From: Deltaproteobacteria bacterium
Lineage (GTDB): Bacteria > Desulfobacterota > DSM-4660 > Desulfatiglandales > HGW-15
Assembly (NCBI GenBank): GCA_016926135.1
Contig: JAFGPH010000689.1
Coordinates: 1 to 11,656, forward strand
Reading direction: 5' to 3'
Length of the DNA: 11,656 nt
Part shown: piece after piece, positions 5,973 to 11,656 of the stretch
Numbering within the stretch: position 1 is the stretch's first letter
How the letters are laid out: each line of letters starts with the position of its first letter
The notes under the pieces: model-generated
What the model saw: the letters and a program-made list of their open reading frames with translations, nothing else
The model's database searches: none
Told to the model about the DNA's origin: nothing
Program-made: the position numbers and the translations under genes

Positions 5973-7559
5973 ATGGCAGAGACAGGGATGAATTTCGTGC
6001 AGCAGTTGTTTCACGTCCTTAAATCCATACCCCCAGGGAAAAAGATCTCCCTTGCGGTCACGATGACCATGGTTCTGGGTGGTTTTGTTGCCCTGATCCT
6101 CTGGGTGAACCGGCCGGACTTCCAGGTGCTTTTCGCCAACCTGGACACGGGAGATGCGGCCCGTATCACCCAGAAGCTCAACGAGAAGAAGGTGCCCTAC
6201 GAACTCAAGGAGGGGGGAGGCGCCATCCTGGTCCCCCATGAGATGGTCTATCAACTGAGGCTCGAAATGGCCGGTGACGGTTTGCCGAGGGGCCAGAACG
6301 TGGGTTTTGAAATCTTCAACGATATTCCTTTCGGAACGACGGAATTCGTGCAGAGGCTGAAATACAAGCAGGCCCTCCAGGGAGAACTGTCCAGGACGAT
6401 CATGGGATTCGACTCGGTCGCCCAGGCGAGGGTCCACATTGTCCCGGCCGGGGACTCGCTCTTTGCCGAAGCGGAGAAACCGGCCACCGCCTCCGTGGTA
6501 TTGAGGCTTCATTCCGGCGGGGCACTGGACAGACGACAGCTCCACGGCATCGTCAATCTGGTGGCCAGGGCTGTGGAAGGCCTGAAACCCGAGAACGTCA
6601 CTGTGGTGGACATGGCGGGAGGCCTCCTTTCCAAAGGTTTTGAGGAGGATCAGGCCACGGCCATGAGCCGGACCCAGTTTGAGCATCAACAGAAGATCGA
6701 AAGGACCCTGGAGAACAGGATCCAGACCATGCTGGAGCCCATCGTGGGCGCCAACAAGGTGGTGGCCAGGGTTTCCGCCCGCGTGGACTTCGAACAGGTC
6801 AGCATCGTGGAAGAGAAGTTCGACCCCGATAGTACGGCAGTCCGAAGCGAGCAGAGACAGAAGGAGATCTCAGCAGGAGGGAGGGGCCTGCCCTCCGGGT
6901 CTCCGGATCTTCAAAGCCAGATCACCCCGAGCCCGGGGGCCGGGGGTTCGTCTTCAAAGGCGTTTGAAAGGGAAAATGCCACCATCAATTACGAGATCAA
7001 CAAGATCAACCGCCAGGTCACCAACTCAGTGGGGGATGTGAAGCGTCTGTCCGCGGCGGTGATTATCGACGGGCCCTATGTCATGGAAAAGGGTCAGGAC
7101 GGGAAGATGGTGCAGAAGTTCTCGCCTCGCAACAAGAAGGAGATGAAGACCTTCGAGGATATGATCAAGAAGGCGATCGGCTTCAGCGAGGCCAGGGGAG
7201 ACCAGGTCTCGGTAACCAACACCCCCTTCGCCCTTCAGGAGGAGGAAAAGGGCCTTTCGACGAGCGCCCCTTCGTGGGCGGAGTACGGGAGAAGGGCGGC
7301 CAAGCCGGCCTTCAACGTCCTCCTGATCGCCCTTTTCCTGCTCCTCGTGGTCAAGCCTTTCAAGAGGTGGATTCATCAAGCCGGAGATGTCCTGGGCACT
7401 CAGGCCCTTCCCCAGGGACAGGGCGTGCCCAGCCTGACGGCCCGTGGGGGTGAAAGCCAGGCGGAAGCGGACGGCACCGGCAACCTGCTCGAAATCAGCA
7501 AGGGCAACCCCGAGGTGGTGGCCCAGATCATTCGTCAGTGGATCAGCGAGGGAAGGTAA
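5973..7559 (+). CDS. fliF: Flagellar MS-ring protein FliF
   Basis: Forms the inner-membrane MS-ring that houses the export gate and carries the rotor. The 528-residue product has a first membrane segment at about 24-45 (ISLAVTMTMVLGGFVALILW), a periplasmic YscJ/FliF domain (about 46-220; FQVLFANLDTGDAARITQKL and the VPYELKEGGGAILVP region), the FliF-specific periplasmic region (about 250-430), and a second membrane segment at about 446-462 (NVLLIALFLLLVVKPF). The short cytoplasmic tail ends in EVVAQIIRQWISEG, the FliG-binding helix seen in the family. ATG 5973 has GAGG at 5962-5965, 7 bases away, and an in-frame TGA at 5961 rules out a longer form. Length is near the family norm. fliG begins on the base after the stop codon, suggesting coupled synthesis of these interacting partners. 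Confidence 0.97.
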   Translation: MAETGMNFVQQLFHVLKSIPPGKKISLAVTMTMVLGGFVALILWVNRPDFQVLFANLDTGDAARITQKLNEKKVPYELKEGGGAILVPHEMVYQLRLEMAGDGLPRGQNVGFEIFNDIPFGTTEFVQRLKYKQALQGELSRTIMGFDSVAQARVHIVPAGDSLFAEAEKPATASVVLRLHSGGALDRRQLHGIVNLVARAVEGLKPENVTVVDMAGGLLSKGFEEDQATAMSRTQFEHQQKIERTLENRIQTMLEPIVGANKVVARVSARVDFEQVSIVEEKFDPDSTAVRSEQRQKEISAGGRGLPSGSPDLQSQITPSPGAGGSSSKAFERENATINYEINKINRQVTNSVGDVKRLSAAVIIDGPYVMEKGQDGKMVQKFSPRNKKEMKTFEDMIKKAIGFSEARGDQVSVTNTPFALQEEEKGLSTSAPSWAEYGRRAAKPAFNVLLIALFLLLVVKPFKRWIHQAGDVLGTQALPQGQGVPSLTARGGESQAEADGTGNLLEISKGNPEVVAQIIRQWISEGR

Positions 7560-8570
7560 TTGGATCTCGTAGAAAACCTCATAGGCCCCCGGAAGGCAGC
7601 CCTGTTCCTGATGATCATGGGGGAGGATTTCACGACCAAGGTCTTCCAGAGCCTGAACGAGAAGGAGGTCAGGGCCGTCGGCGAGCACATGGCCCAGATC
7701 AAGACAGTGGACCCCAAAATGGTCTCCTCCATCATCAAGGAGTTCGTCCATGTGTTCAAGAACACCAAGATCACAGGACTCACGGGAAAGGAATTCCTGG
7801 CGAAGACGGTCGGCATGGCCTTCGATTCACGGAAGGCGGACGATCTCCTGGAGGATCTCTTCTCCAGGAGGGGAACGGGATCCTTTGAGAAGCTTGCCTC
7901 CCTGAGTCCCGGGGTTCTGGCCAACATGCTGGCCAGCGAACATCCCCAGACCATCGCCCTTCTGCTGGTGCACATGAAGTATCAACATGCGGCCGAGGTG
8001 ATCCAGGCCCTTCCGGAGGCCGTCCAGAGCGAGGTGGTCACGAGGATCGCCGACCTGGACGCGGTTCCCAACGAGGTGGTCACGGAAATCCAGGAGGTCC
8101 TGGAGGAACAGCTTTCCAGCATCAGCAAGGCTGCCGATGAAAGTCTCGGGGGCGTGCAGACGGCGGCCGAGATTCTGAATCATCTGGATCACAAGACGGA
8201 GGGGGCTATCCTGGAAAGGATTGAGAGCGAGCGCGGGGAACTGGCCGAAGACATCCGCCAGTGCATGTTCGTGTTCGAAGACCTGGCAGAACTGGATGAC
8301 CGCTCGATCAGGGCACTCCTCAAGGAGATCAGCAACGATGAACTGATCCTGGCCCTGCGCACCGCATCGGAGGATCTGAAGGAGAAGATCTTCAAGAACG
8401 TGAGCCAGCGGGCGGCCCAGATGATCAAGGAAGACATGGAGGTCATGGGCCCGGTGAAGCTCAAGGATGTGGAGCAGGCCCAGCTCAATATCATCAAGGC
8501 GGCCAGGAGGCTCGCAGAGGAAGGAAAGATCGTACTGGGCGGCAAGGGAGGTGAGGATGTCCTTGTCTGA
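7560..8570 (+). CDS. fliG: Flagellar motor switch protein FliG
   Basis: Rotor component on the cytoplasmic face of the MS-ring; it binds FliF and FliM and is the part on which the stator acts. The 336-residue product has normal family length. The N-terminal domain (about 1-100; IGPRKAALFLMIMGEDF) would bind FliF. The middle domain carries the EHPQ motif (EHPQT, 127-131). The C-terminal domain has FVFEDLAELDDRSIRALL. At positions equivalent to the E. coli torque residues K264, R281, D288, D289 and R297 (a constant offset of +3, recalled from the literature) it has R267, R284, E291, D292 and K300, so every charge sign is kept. The start is TTG directly after the fliF stop (TAATTG), with a purine-rich GGGAAGG just upstream. 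This start gives the expected N-terminus and no better one exists. Confidence 0.97.
   Translation: MDLVENLIGPRKAALFLMIMGEDFTTKVFQSLNEKEVRAVGEHMAQIKTVDPKMVSSIIKEFVHVFKNTKITGLTGKEFLAKTVGMAFDSRKADDLLEDLFSRRGTGSFEKLASLSPGVLANMLASEHPQTIALLLVHMKYQHAAEVIQALPEAVQSEVVTRIADLDAVPNEVVTEIQEVLEEQLSSISKAADESLGGVQTAAEILNHLDHKTEGAILERIESERGELAEDIRQCMFVFEDLAELDDRSIRALLKEISNDELILALRTASEDLKEKIFKNVSQRAAQMIKEDMEVMGPVKLKDVEQAQLNIIKAARRLAEEGKIVLGGKGGEDVLV
8546..8551 (+). promoter_or_regulatory. Ribosome binding site that fixes the fliH start inside fliG
   Basis: GGGAGG at 8546-8551 is 5 bases from ATG 8557. It supports starting fliH within the last codons of fliG rather than at ATG 8575 or at a start farther inside fliG. 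Confidence 0.7.
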
Positions 8571-9282
8571 CCGGATGGACATGCACGGGATTTCCCTTTT
8601 CCCCCTGGAGTCCTTTGAAACCGAAGCCGATCGGGTGCCCCTGGAAGGGGTGGAAGAAAACGGGTGCGGATGCATCAGGCTCCCTGTGAGCGGAAACCCG
8701 GTGGGACGAGGGAAAAAGAAGGGACGGGGGTCTGATCCGGACGCCGAGAAAGAGGAAGATCCGAAGCAAAGACTGGCCAGGATCGAGAGGGAGGCCTATG
8801 AAAAGGGTTTCGCGCAGGGGCAGAAGGACGGCATGGCCCTGGAACAAAGGCAGATGGAGGAACGGGGAAAGCAGTTGGCCGCCCTGATCGATGTCCTAGG
8901 TCGGCTCAGGGAACAGATCTATGCCGAAGCAGAGGGGGAACTGATCAAGCTGAGTCTCACCATCGCGAAAAAGATCATCCGAAGCGAGCTGAAGGCGGGC
9001 AACCACCTCATCGAGGAGACCATACGATCCGCCATGAAACTCCTCGTCGACAGGAGCCACGTGCGGATCCGGATCAGCCCGGCGGATATGGAAGAGGTGA
9101 CGAGGCTGGTCCCTGCCTTGGCGGCCGGTGCTCAAGCCGGGAGGTTGCAGATCGTGGAGGACAGCGTCGTCGAAAGGGGAGGATGCATCCTGGAGACGGG
9201 ATTCGGGAGCGTGAACGCCGGCATCGAAGACCAACTCTCGGTGGTGGAAGAGGAACTGGAGCGATGTCTGGCAGGCTGCTGA
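8557..9282 (+). CDS. fliH: Flagellar assembly protein FliH (export ATPase regulator)
   Basis: Peripheral stalk-like regulator that binds the FliI ATPase and tethers it to the export gate and C-ring. From ATG 8557 the product is 241 residues, a typical size. The N-terminal third is variable and charged (GRGKKKGRG, then DPDAEKEED). It is followed by a long helix with the FliH-type GxxxG spacing in AYEKGFAQGQKDG. The C-terminal half has the conserved FliH pattern IKLSLTIAKKIIRSELK, VRIRISPADMEEV and GGCILETGFGSVNAGIEDQL. The start overlaps the end of fliG by 14 bases. Two Cys clusters (CGC near residue 38, and the C-terminal LAGC) are unusual but unexplained. The last codons and stop form one arm of a hairpin/repeat that continues into the gap before fliI. 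Confidence 0.94.
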   Translation: MSLSDRMDMHGISLFPLESFETEADRVPLEGVEENGCGCIRLPVSGNPVGRGKKKGRGSDPDAEKEEDPKQRLARIEREAYEKGFAQGQKDGMALEQRQMEERGKQLAALIDVLGRLREQIYAEAEGELIKLSLTIAKKIIRSELKAGNHLIEETIRSAMKLLVDRSHVRIRISPADMEEVTRLVPALAAGAQAGRLQIVEDSVVERGGCILETGFGSVNAGIEDQLSVVEEELERCLAGC

Positions 9283-9304
9283 AAAAAGCCCATCTTCCAG
9301 CAGC
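9275..9304. repeat. Hairpin/REP-like repeat spanning the fliH stop codon
   Basis: GCTGCTG at 9275-9281 is the exact complement of CAGCAGC at 9298-9304, with a 16-base A-rich loop. The left arm includes the fliH stop codon. The sequence CAGGCTGCTGAAAAA resembles a dispersed intergenic repeat I recall from many deltaproteobacterial genomes; that link is from memory and not tested. Just downstream are two direct copies of GGATCCGG (9308-9323). The hairpin could protect mRNA or tune expression of fliI relative to fliH. Confidence 0.5.
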
Positions 9305-9375
9305 AGCAGGATCCGGGGATCCGGGTTTCCCTCCGTGCTCCGTGAATGTCCGGGGCGGAACGCGAGAAGCCCCCA

Positions 9376-9381
9376 AAGGAG
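9376..9381 (+). promoter_or_regulatory. Ribosome binding site that fixes the fliI start
   Basis: AAGGAG at 9376-9381 is 7 bases before ATG 9389. The frame is open upstream to a GTG at 9335, but those 18 extra codons (MLRECPGRNARSP...) are not FliI-like and have no comparable ribosome binding site. Confidence 0.75.
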
Positions 9382-9388
9382 CGTTTTC

Positions 9389-10717
9389 ATGAGTCTCTCC
9401 CTGCAGCCTTACGTGGAGGCCGTCGAAGCGGCCGTCACCATCCGGGCGGAGGGGCGTGTCACGAAGACGGTAGGCACAGTCATCGAAGGGCGAGGCCCGG
9501 CCGTGCCGGTGGGGGGCATCTGCCGGATCGTCTCCTCCAACCTGCGCGAGCCCATCAGCGCCGAGGCGGTGGGATTCAAGGAGGGAAGGCTGCTCCTCAT
9601 GCCTCTGTGCAAGTGCGAGGGGATTCGGCCGGGGAGCACGATCATCGCCGACCGATACGAGGCTTCGGTAGATGTGGGAGAGGAAATGCTGGGTCGCGTG
9701 GTGGACGGATTGGGAAACCCCATCGACGGCGGCCCCCCCTTGCGCAAGGACCGAGTCCGGCCCATACCCCTTTACGCATCTCCCCTGAACCCGCTTCAAC
9801 GAAGCCGCATCCGGGAACCTCTCGACGTGGGCGTGCGCTCCATCAACTGCCTGGTGACACTGGCCAAGGGACAAAGAGCCGCCATCATGGCCGGGTCCGG
9901 TGTGGGAAAGAGCGTGCTCCTGGGCATGATGGCCAGGTACACGAAGGCCGAGGTGAACGTGATCGCCCTCATCGGGGAGCGGGGCAGAGAGGTGAGGGAA
10001 TTCATCGAGAGGGATCTGGGCAAGGAGGGCATCCAGCGTTCGGTGGTCGTTGTGGCCACTTCGGACACGTCGCCTCTCATCAGGATGAGGGGGGCCTATG
10101 TGGCGACTGCCATCGCCGAGTTCTTTAGAGACCAGGGCAAAGACGTCCTCCTCATGATGGACTCCATCACACGGTTTGCCATGGCCGCCAGGGAGGTGGG
10201 CCTGGCCGCAGGAGAACCCCCCACCAACAAGGCCTATCCTCCGAGCGCCTTCGCCCACCTGCCGAAACTGGTGGAAAGGGCGGGCACCAACGGCACCGAG
10301 GGGTCCATCACGGGAATCTACACCGTGCTTGTCGAGGGAGACGACATGAACGATCCTGTGGCGGATGCGGTGCGTTCCCTGGTGGACGGCCACATCGTGC
10401 TGGATCGACGACTGGCCTCGCAGGGGCACTACCCGGCCGTGGACGTCCTGAACAGCGTGAGCAGGATCATGTCCGATGTGGTCCCGAAGGGCCATCTTGA
10501 TCAGGCCTATGAATTCCGCCGATTGCTGGCGGACTATTCCAGGATCGAAGACCTGGTGAACCTGGGAGCCTATGAAAAGGGACACAACAAGCGGACCGAC
10601 CGTGCCCTGGACATGATCGAGGAATTGAACACCTTCCTGCAGCAGCCTCTCGAGAAAGGCGCCCTCATGGACGAGGGCCGCGGGGAGATGGAGAGGGTGC
10701 TGCGGAGGAAAAAGTAA
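9389..10717 (+). CDS. fliI: Flagellar type III export ATPase FliI
   Basis: ATPase of the flagellar protein export apparatus, related to F1 beta subunits; it works as a hexamer with FliH and FliJ at the cytoplasmic face of the export gate. From ATG 9389 the product is 442 residues, normal for FliI. Visible motifs: an N-terminal beta-barrel region with GRVTKTVGTVIEGRGPAVPV, Walker A GSGVGKS (169-175), IGERGREVREFIERDLG, Walker B LLMMDSITRFA with D258, and the type III ATPase signature PPSAFAHLPKLVERAG (from about 284). The C-terminal helical region (about 370-442) includes DYSRIEDLVNLGAYEKG. Non-flagellar homologs (SctN) are excluded by the surrounding rod and rotor genes. fliJ begins one base after the stop. 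Confidence 0.97.
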   Translation: MSLSLQPYVEAVEAAVTIRAEGRVTKTVGTVIEGRGPAVPVGGICRIVSSNLREPISAEAVGFKEGRLLLMPLCKCEGIRPGSTIIADRYEASVDVGEEMLGRVVDGLGNPIDGGPPLRKDRVRPIPLYASPLNPLQRSRIREPLDVGVRSINCLVTLAKGQRAAIMAGSGVGKSVLLGMMARYTKAEVNVIALIGERGREVREFIERDLGKEGIQRSVVVVATSDTSPLIRMRGAYVATAIAEFFRDQGKDVLLMMDSITRFAMAAREVGLAAGEPPTNKAYPPSAFAHLPKLVERAGTNGTEGSITGIYTVLVEGDDMNDPVADAVRSLVDGHIVLDRRLASQGHYPAVDVLNSVSRIMSDVVPKGHLDQAYEFRRLLADYSRIEDLVNLGAYEKGHNKRTDRALDMIEELNTFLQQPLEKGALMDEGRGEMERVLRRKK

Positions 10718-10718
10718 G

Positions 10719-11162
10719 TTGGGATTCAAATTTAGATACGAACCTCTCCTCTCCTATAGGGGTCACCTCAAGGAGAAAGCGGAGATCGAACTGGGGAAGG
10801 CCCAGGGCCATCTGTCTCGGGCCCGGCAACTCCTGGAGCACTATGAGAAGCAGTTCCGCGAGGCAAGGATGTCCCTGGAGAAGGGCCTGTCGACCCGGAT
10901 GAGTTCGGCGGAGATGGCTACCTACTCGGACTATCTGGCGGGTACCAGGAGGAGGATCAGCGTCCAGAAGCTGGAGGTGGGAAGGTGGGAAAGGATCGTG
11001 GCGGAGAAGAGGAAGAATCTCCTCTCAAGGACCAAGGAGTACCGGATCATAGAAAAGCTGAAGGAAAAGGATGTTCAGAAATGGAATCATCAGCAGGCGC
11101 AATTGGAGATGAAAGGCATGAACGAAGCGGCCTTGACCCGATATGGAAGAGAATTCCTCTAG
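10719..11162 (+). CDS. fliJ: Flagellar export protein FliJ
   Basis: Coiled-coil central stalk of the export ATPase; it sits in the FliI hexamer pore and contacts FlhA. The 147-residue product starts with the FliJ-like KFRYEPLLSYRGHLKEKAEI and is almost entirely helical and highly charged, with heptad-like patterns through about residue 130. It ends in AALTRYGREF, similar to other FliJ tails. The start is TTG at 10719, one base after the fliI stop, with GGAGG at 10704-10708. Size and position directly after fliI are typical. Primary sequence conservation in this family is low, so the call rests on context and architecture. Its last 82 bases are probably shared with the start of the next gene. 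Confidence 0.92.
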   Translation: MGFKFRYEPLLSYRGHLKEKAEIELGKAQGHLSRARQLLEHYEKQFREARMSLEKGLSTRMSSAEMATYSDYLAGTRRRISVQKLEVGRWERIVAEKRKNLLSRTKEYRIIEKLKEKDVQKWNHQQAQLEMKGMNEAALTRYGREFL

Positions 11163-11656
11163 GGAGGCGACAACCCCTCCTGTGGGTGGGAGCGGGGCTG
11201 ATCTTCCTGCTGATGGTCAAGATCCTCTTGAGCGGGCTTTTTCTCAAGTCCGACTGGGCGTCTTCTCCCGGGCCAACCGTCGCATTGGCGCAAGTCCGTC
11301 TCTCCGACGGCCAGACGGGATCGCCGGAGAAACTCACCCTGGAGTCGCTGAAGGAGAGGGAACTTGCCCTGAGGGCCAGGGAACTGGAACTGAAGAAGAA
11401 GGAAGAGGAGTTGATTCCCCTCAAGAAGGATATCGATGAGAAGCTCGGGGAACTGAATGATCTGCAGTCAAGGCTCACCACCTATGCCAAGACACTGGCG
11501 GACAGGGAGGAGAGCATCAAGGATTCAAAGATGTCGCATCTCGTGGACCTCTATACGGCCATGGAACCGGCCAGGGCCGCAGCCATCATGGAGAAGCTGA
11601 AGATGGAGACGGTCGTCCTGATCCTCCGGCACATGAAGGGAAAGCCCGCGGGCCAG
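11081..11656 (+). CDS. MotE/YlxF-like membrane-anchored coiled-coil protein with MgtE-N-like domain (5' part)
   Basis: An open frame that runs off the window end; 192 codons are visible with no stop. Features in order: a basic cytoplasmic N-terminus (WKRIPLGRRQ), one membrane anchor at about 33-55 (LLWVGAGLIFLLMVKILLSG), a short linker (about 56-83), a Glu/Lys/Leu-rich coiled coil (about 84-140), and a C-terminal segment from about 152, SHLVDLYTAMEPARAAAIME then KLKMETVVLILRHMKG. This segment matches the MgtE N-terminal-like domain found in MotE and B. subtilis YlxF. The coiled coil and domain should lie in the periplasm. Genes of this type commonly follow fliJ; MotE is known in some bacteria as a chaperone or motor-associated factor. 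The start is uncertain: ATG 11081 (AAGGA about 9 bases upstream) includes the basic segment but overlaps fliJ by 82 bases. GTG 11186 is the alternative, downstream of GGGAGG at 11162-11167, but with an 18-base spacer. Confidence 0.82.
   Translation, partial: MESSAGAIGDERHERSGLDPIWKRIPLGRRQPLLWVGAGLIFLLMVKILLSGLFLKSDWASSPGPTVALAQVRLSDGQTGSPEKLTLESLKERELALRARELELKKKEEELIPLKKDIDEKLGELNDLQSRLTTYAKTLADREESIKDSKMSHLVDLYTAMEPARAAAIMEKLKMETVVLILRHMKGKPAGQ

Noticed and set aside
9389..10717. Virulence-type (injectisome) ATPase SctN
   Set aside because: The surrounding flgB, flgC, fliE, fliF, fliG, fliH and fliJ genes make this a flagellar FliI.
9074..10729. A 551-codon open frame on the reverse strand opposite fliH-fliI
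   Set aside because: It is the antisense shadow of a strongly conserved ATPase gene in GC-rich DNA. The translation is His/Gly/Arg/Pro-rich without domains.
11143..11439. A 98-codon frame overlapping the fliJ end and the MotE-like gene
   Set aside because: It is in a different frame from the clear membrane anchor, coiled coil and MgtE-N-like segment, and its Gly/Pro/Glu-rich translation has no features.

Overview
This window is almost entirely one strand of a flagellar gene cluster (about 11.6 kb, moderately GC-rich, every supported gene on the + strand). The gene order (regulator, flgB, flgC, fliE, fliF, fliG, fliH, fliI, fliJ, motE-like), a sigma-54-type promoter before flgB and a CAGGCTGCTGAAAAA-type intergenic repeat suggest a motile deltaproteobacterium in the broad sense (Desulfobacterota, Syntrophobacter-like). 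That placement is inference from gene content and style; no rRNA or other marker is present.

Layout. Bases 1-65 hold the last 20 codons of an unidentified gene whose stop overlaps the next start (ATGA). Bases 62-3076 encode a large exported protein: signal peptide, two beta-rich AMIN-like segments, a Pro/Glu-rich linker and a long TPR array. Bases 3091-4497 encode an NtrC-family sigma-54 activator whose receiver domain has lost its phosphorylation residues. A 177-base gap follows with a well-spaced sigma-54 promoter (4612-4627) and a GC-rich dyad just upstream of it.

From 4675 onward runs a compact operon for the earliest parts of the flagellum: proximal rod (FlgB, FlgC), MS-ring/rod adaptor (FliE), MS-ring (FliF), rotor switch (FliG), and the type III export ATPase complex (FliH, FliI, FliJ). 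It ends with the 5' part of a MotE/YlxF-like membrane-anchored coiled-coil protein that runs off the window edge. This last gene is open at the window end and appears to begin inside fliJ.

How it fits together: the activator probably turns on the adjacent sigma-54 promoter, giving the basal body base and export motor from one transcript. Most junctions are overlapping or closely spaced (fliG starts right after the fliF stop, fliH starts inside fliG, fliJ starts 1 base after fliI). The exceptions are an 82-base gap before fliF and a 106-base gap before fliI, the latter containing a repeat-like hairpin. The least explained parts are the AMIN/TPR periplasmic protein, which may be a motor scaffold, and the phosphorylation-blind activator beside it. 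No stretch over 300 bases lacks a gene, and no RNA genes, CRISPR arrays or insertion sequences were seen.
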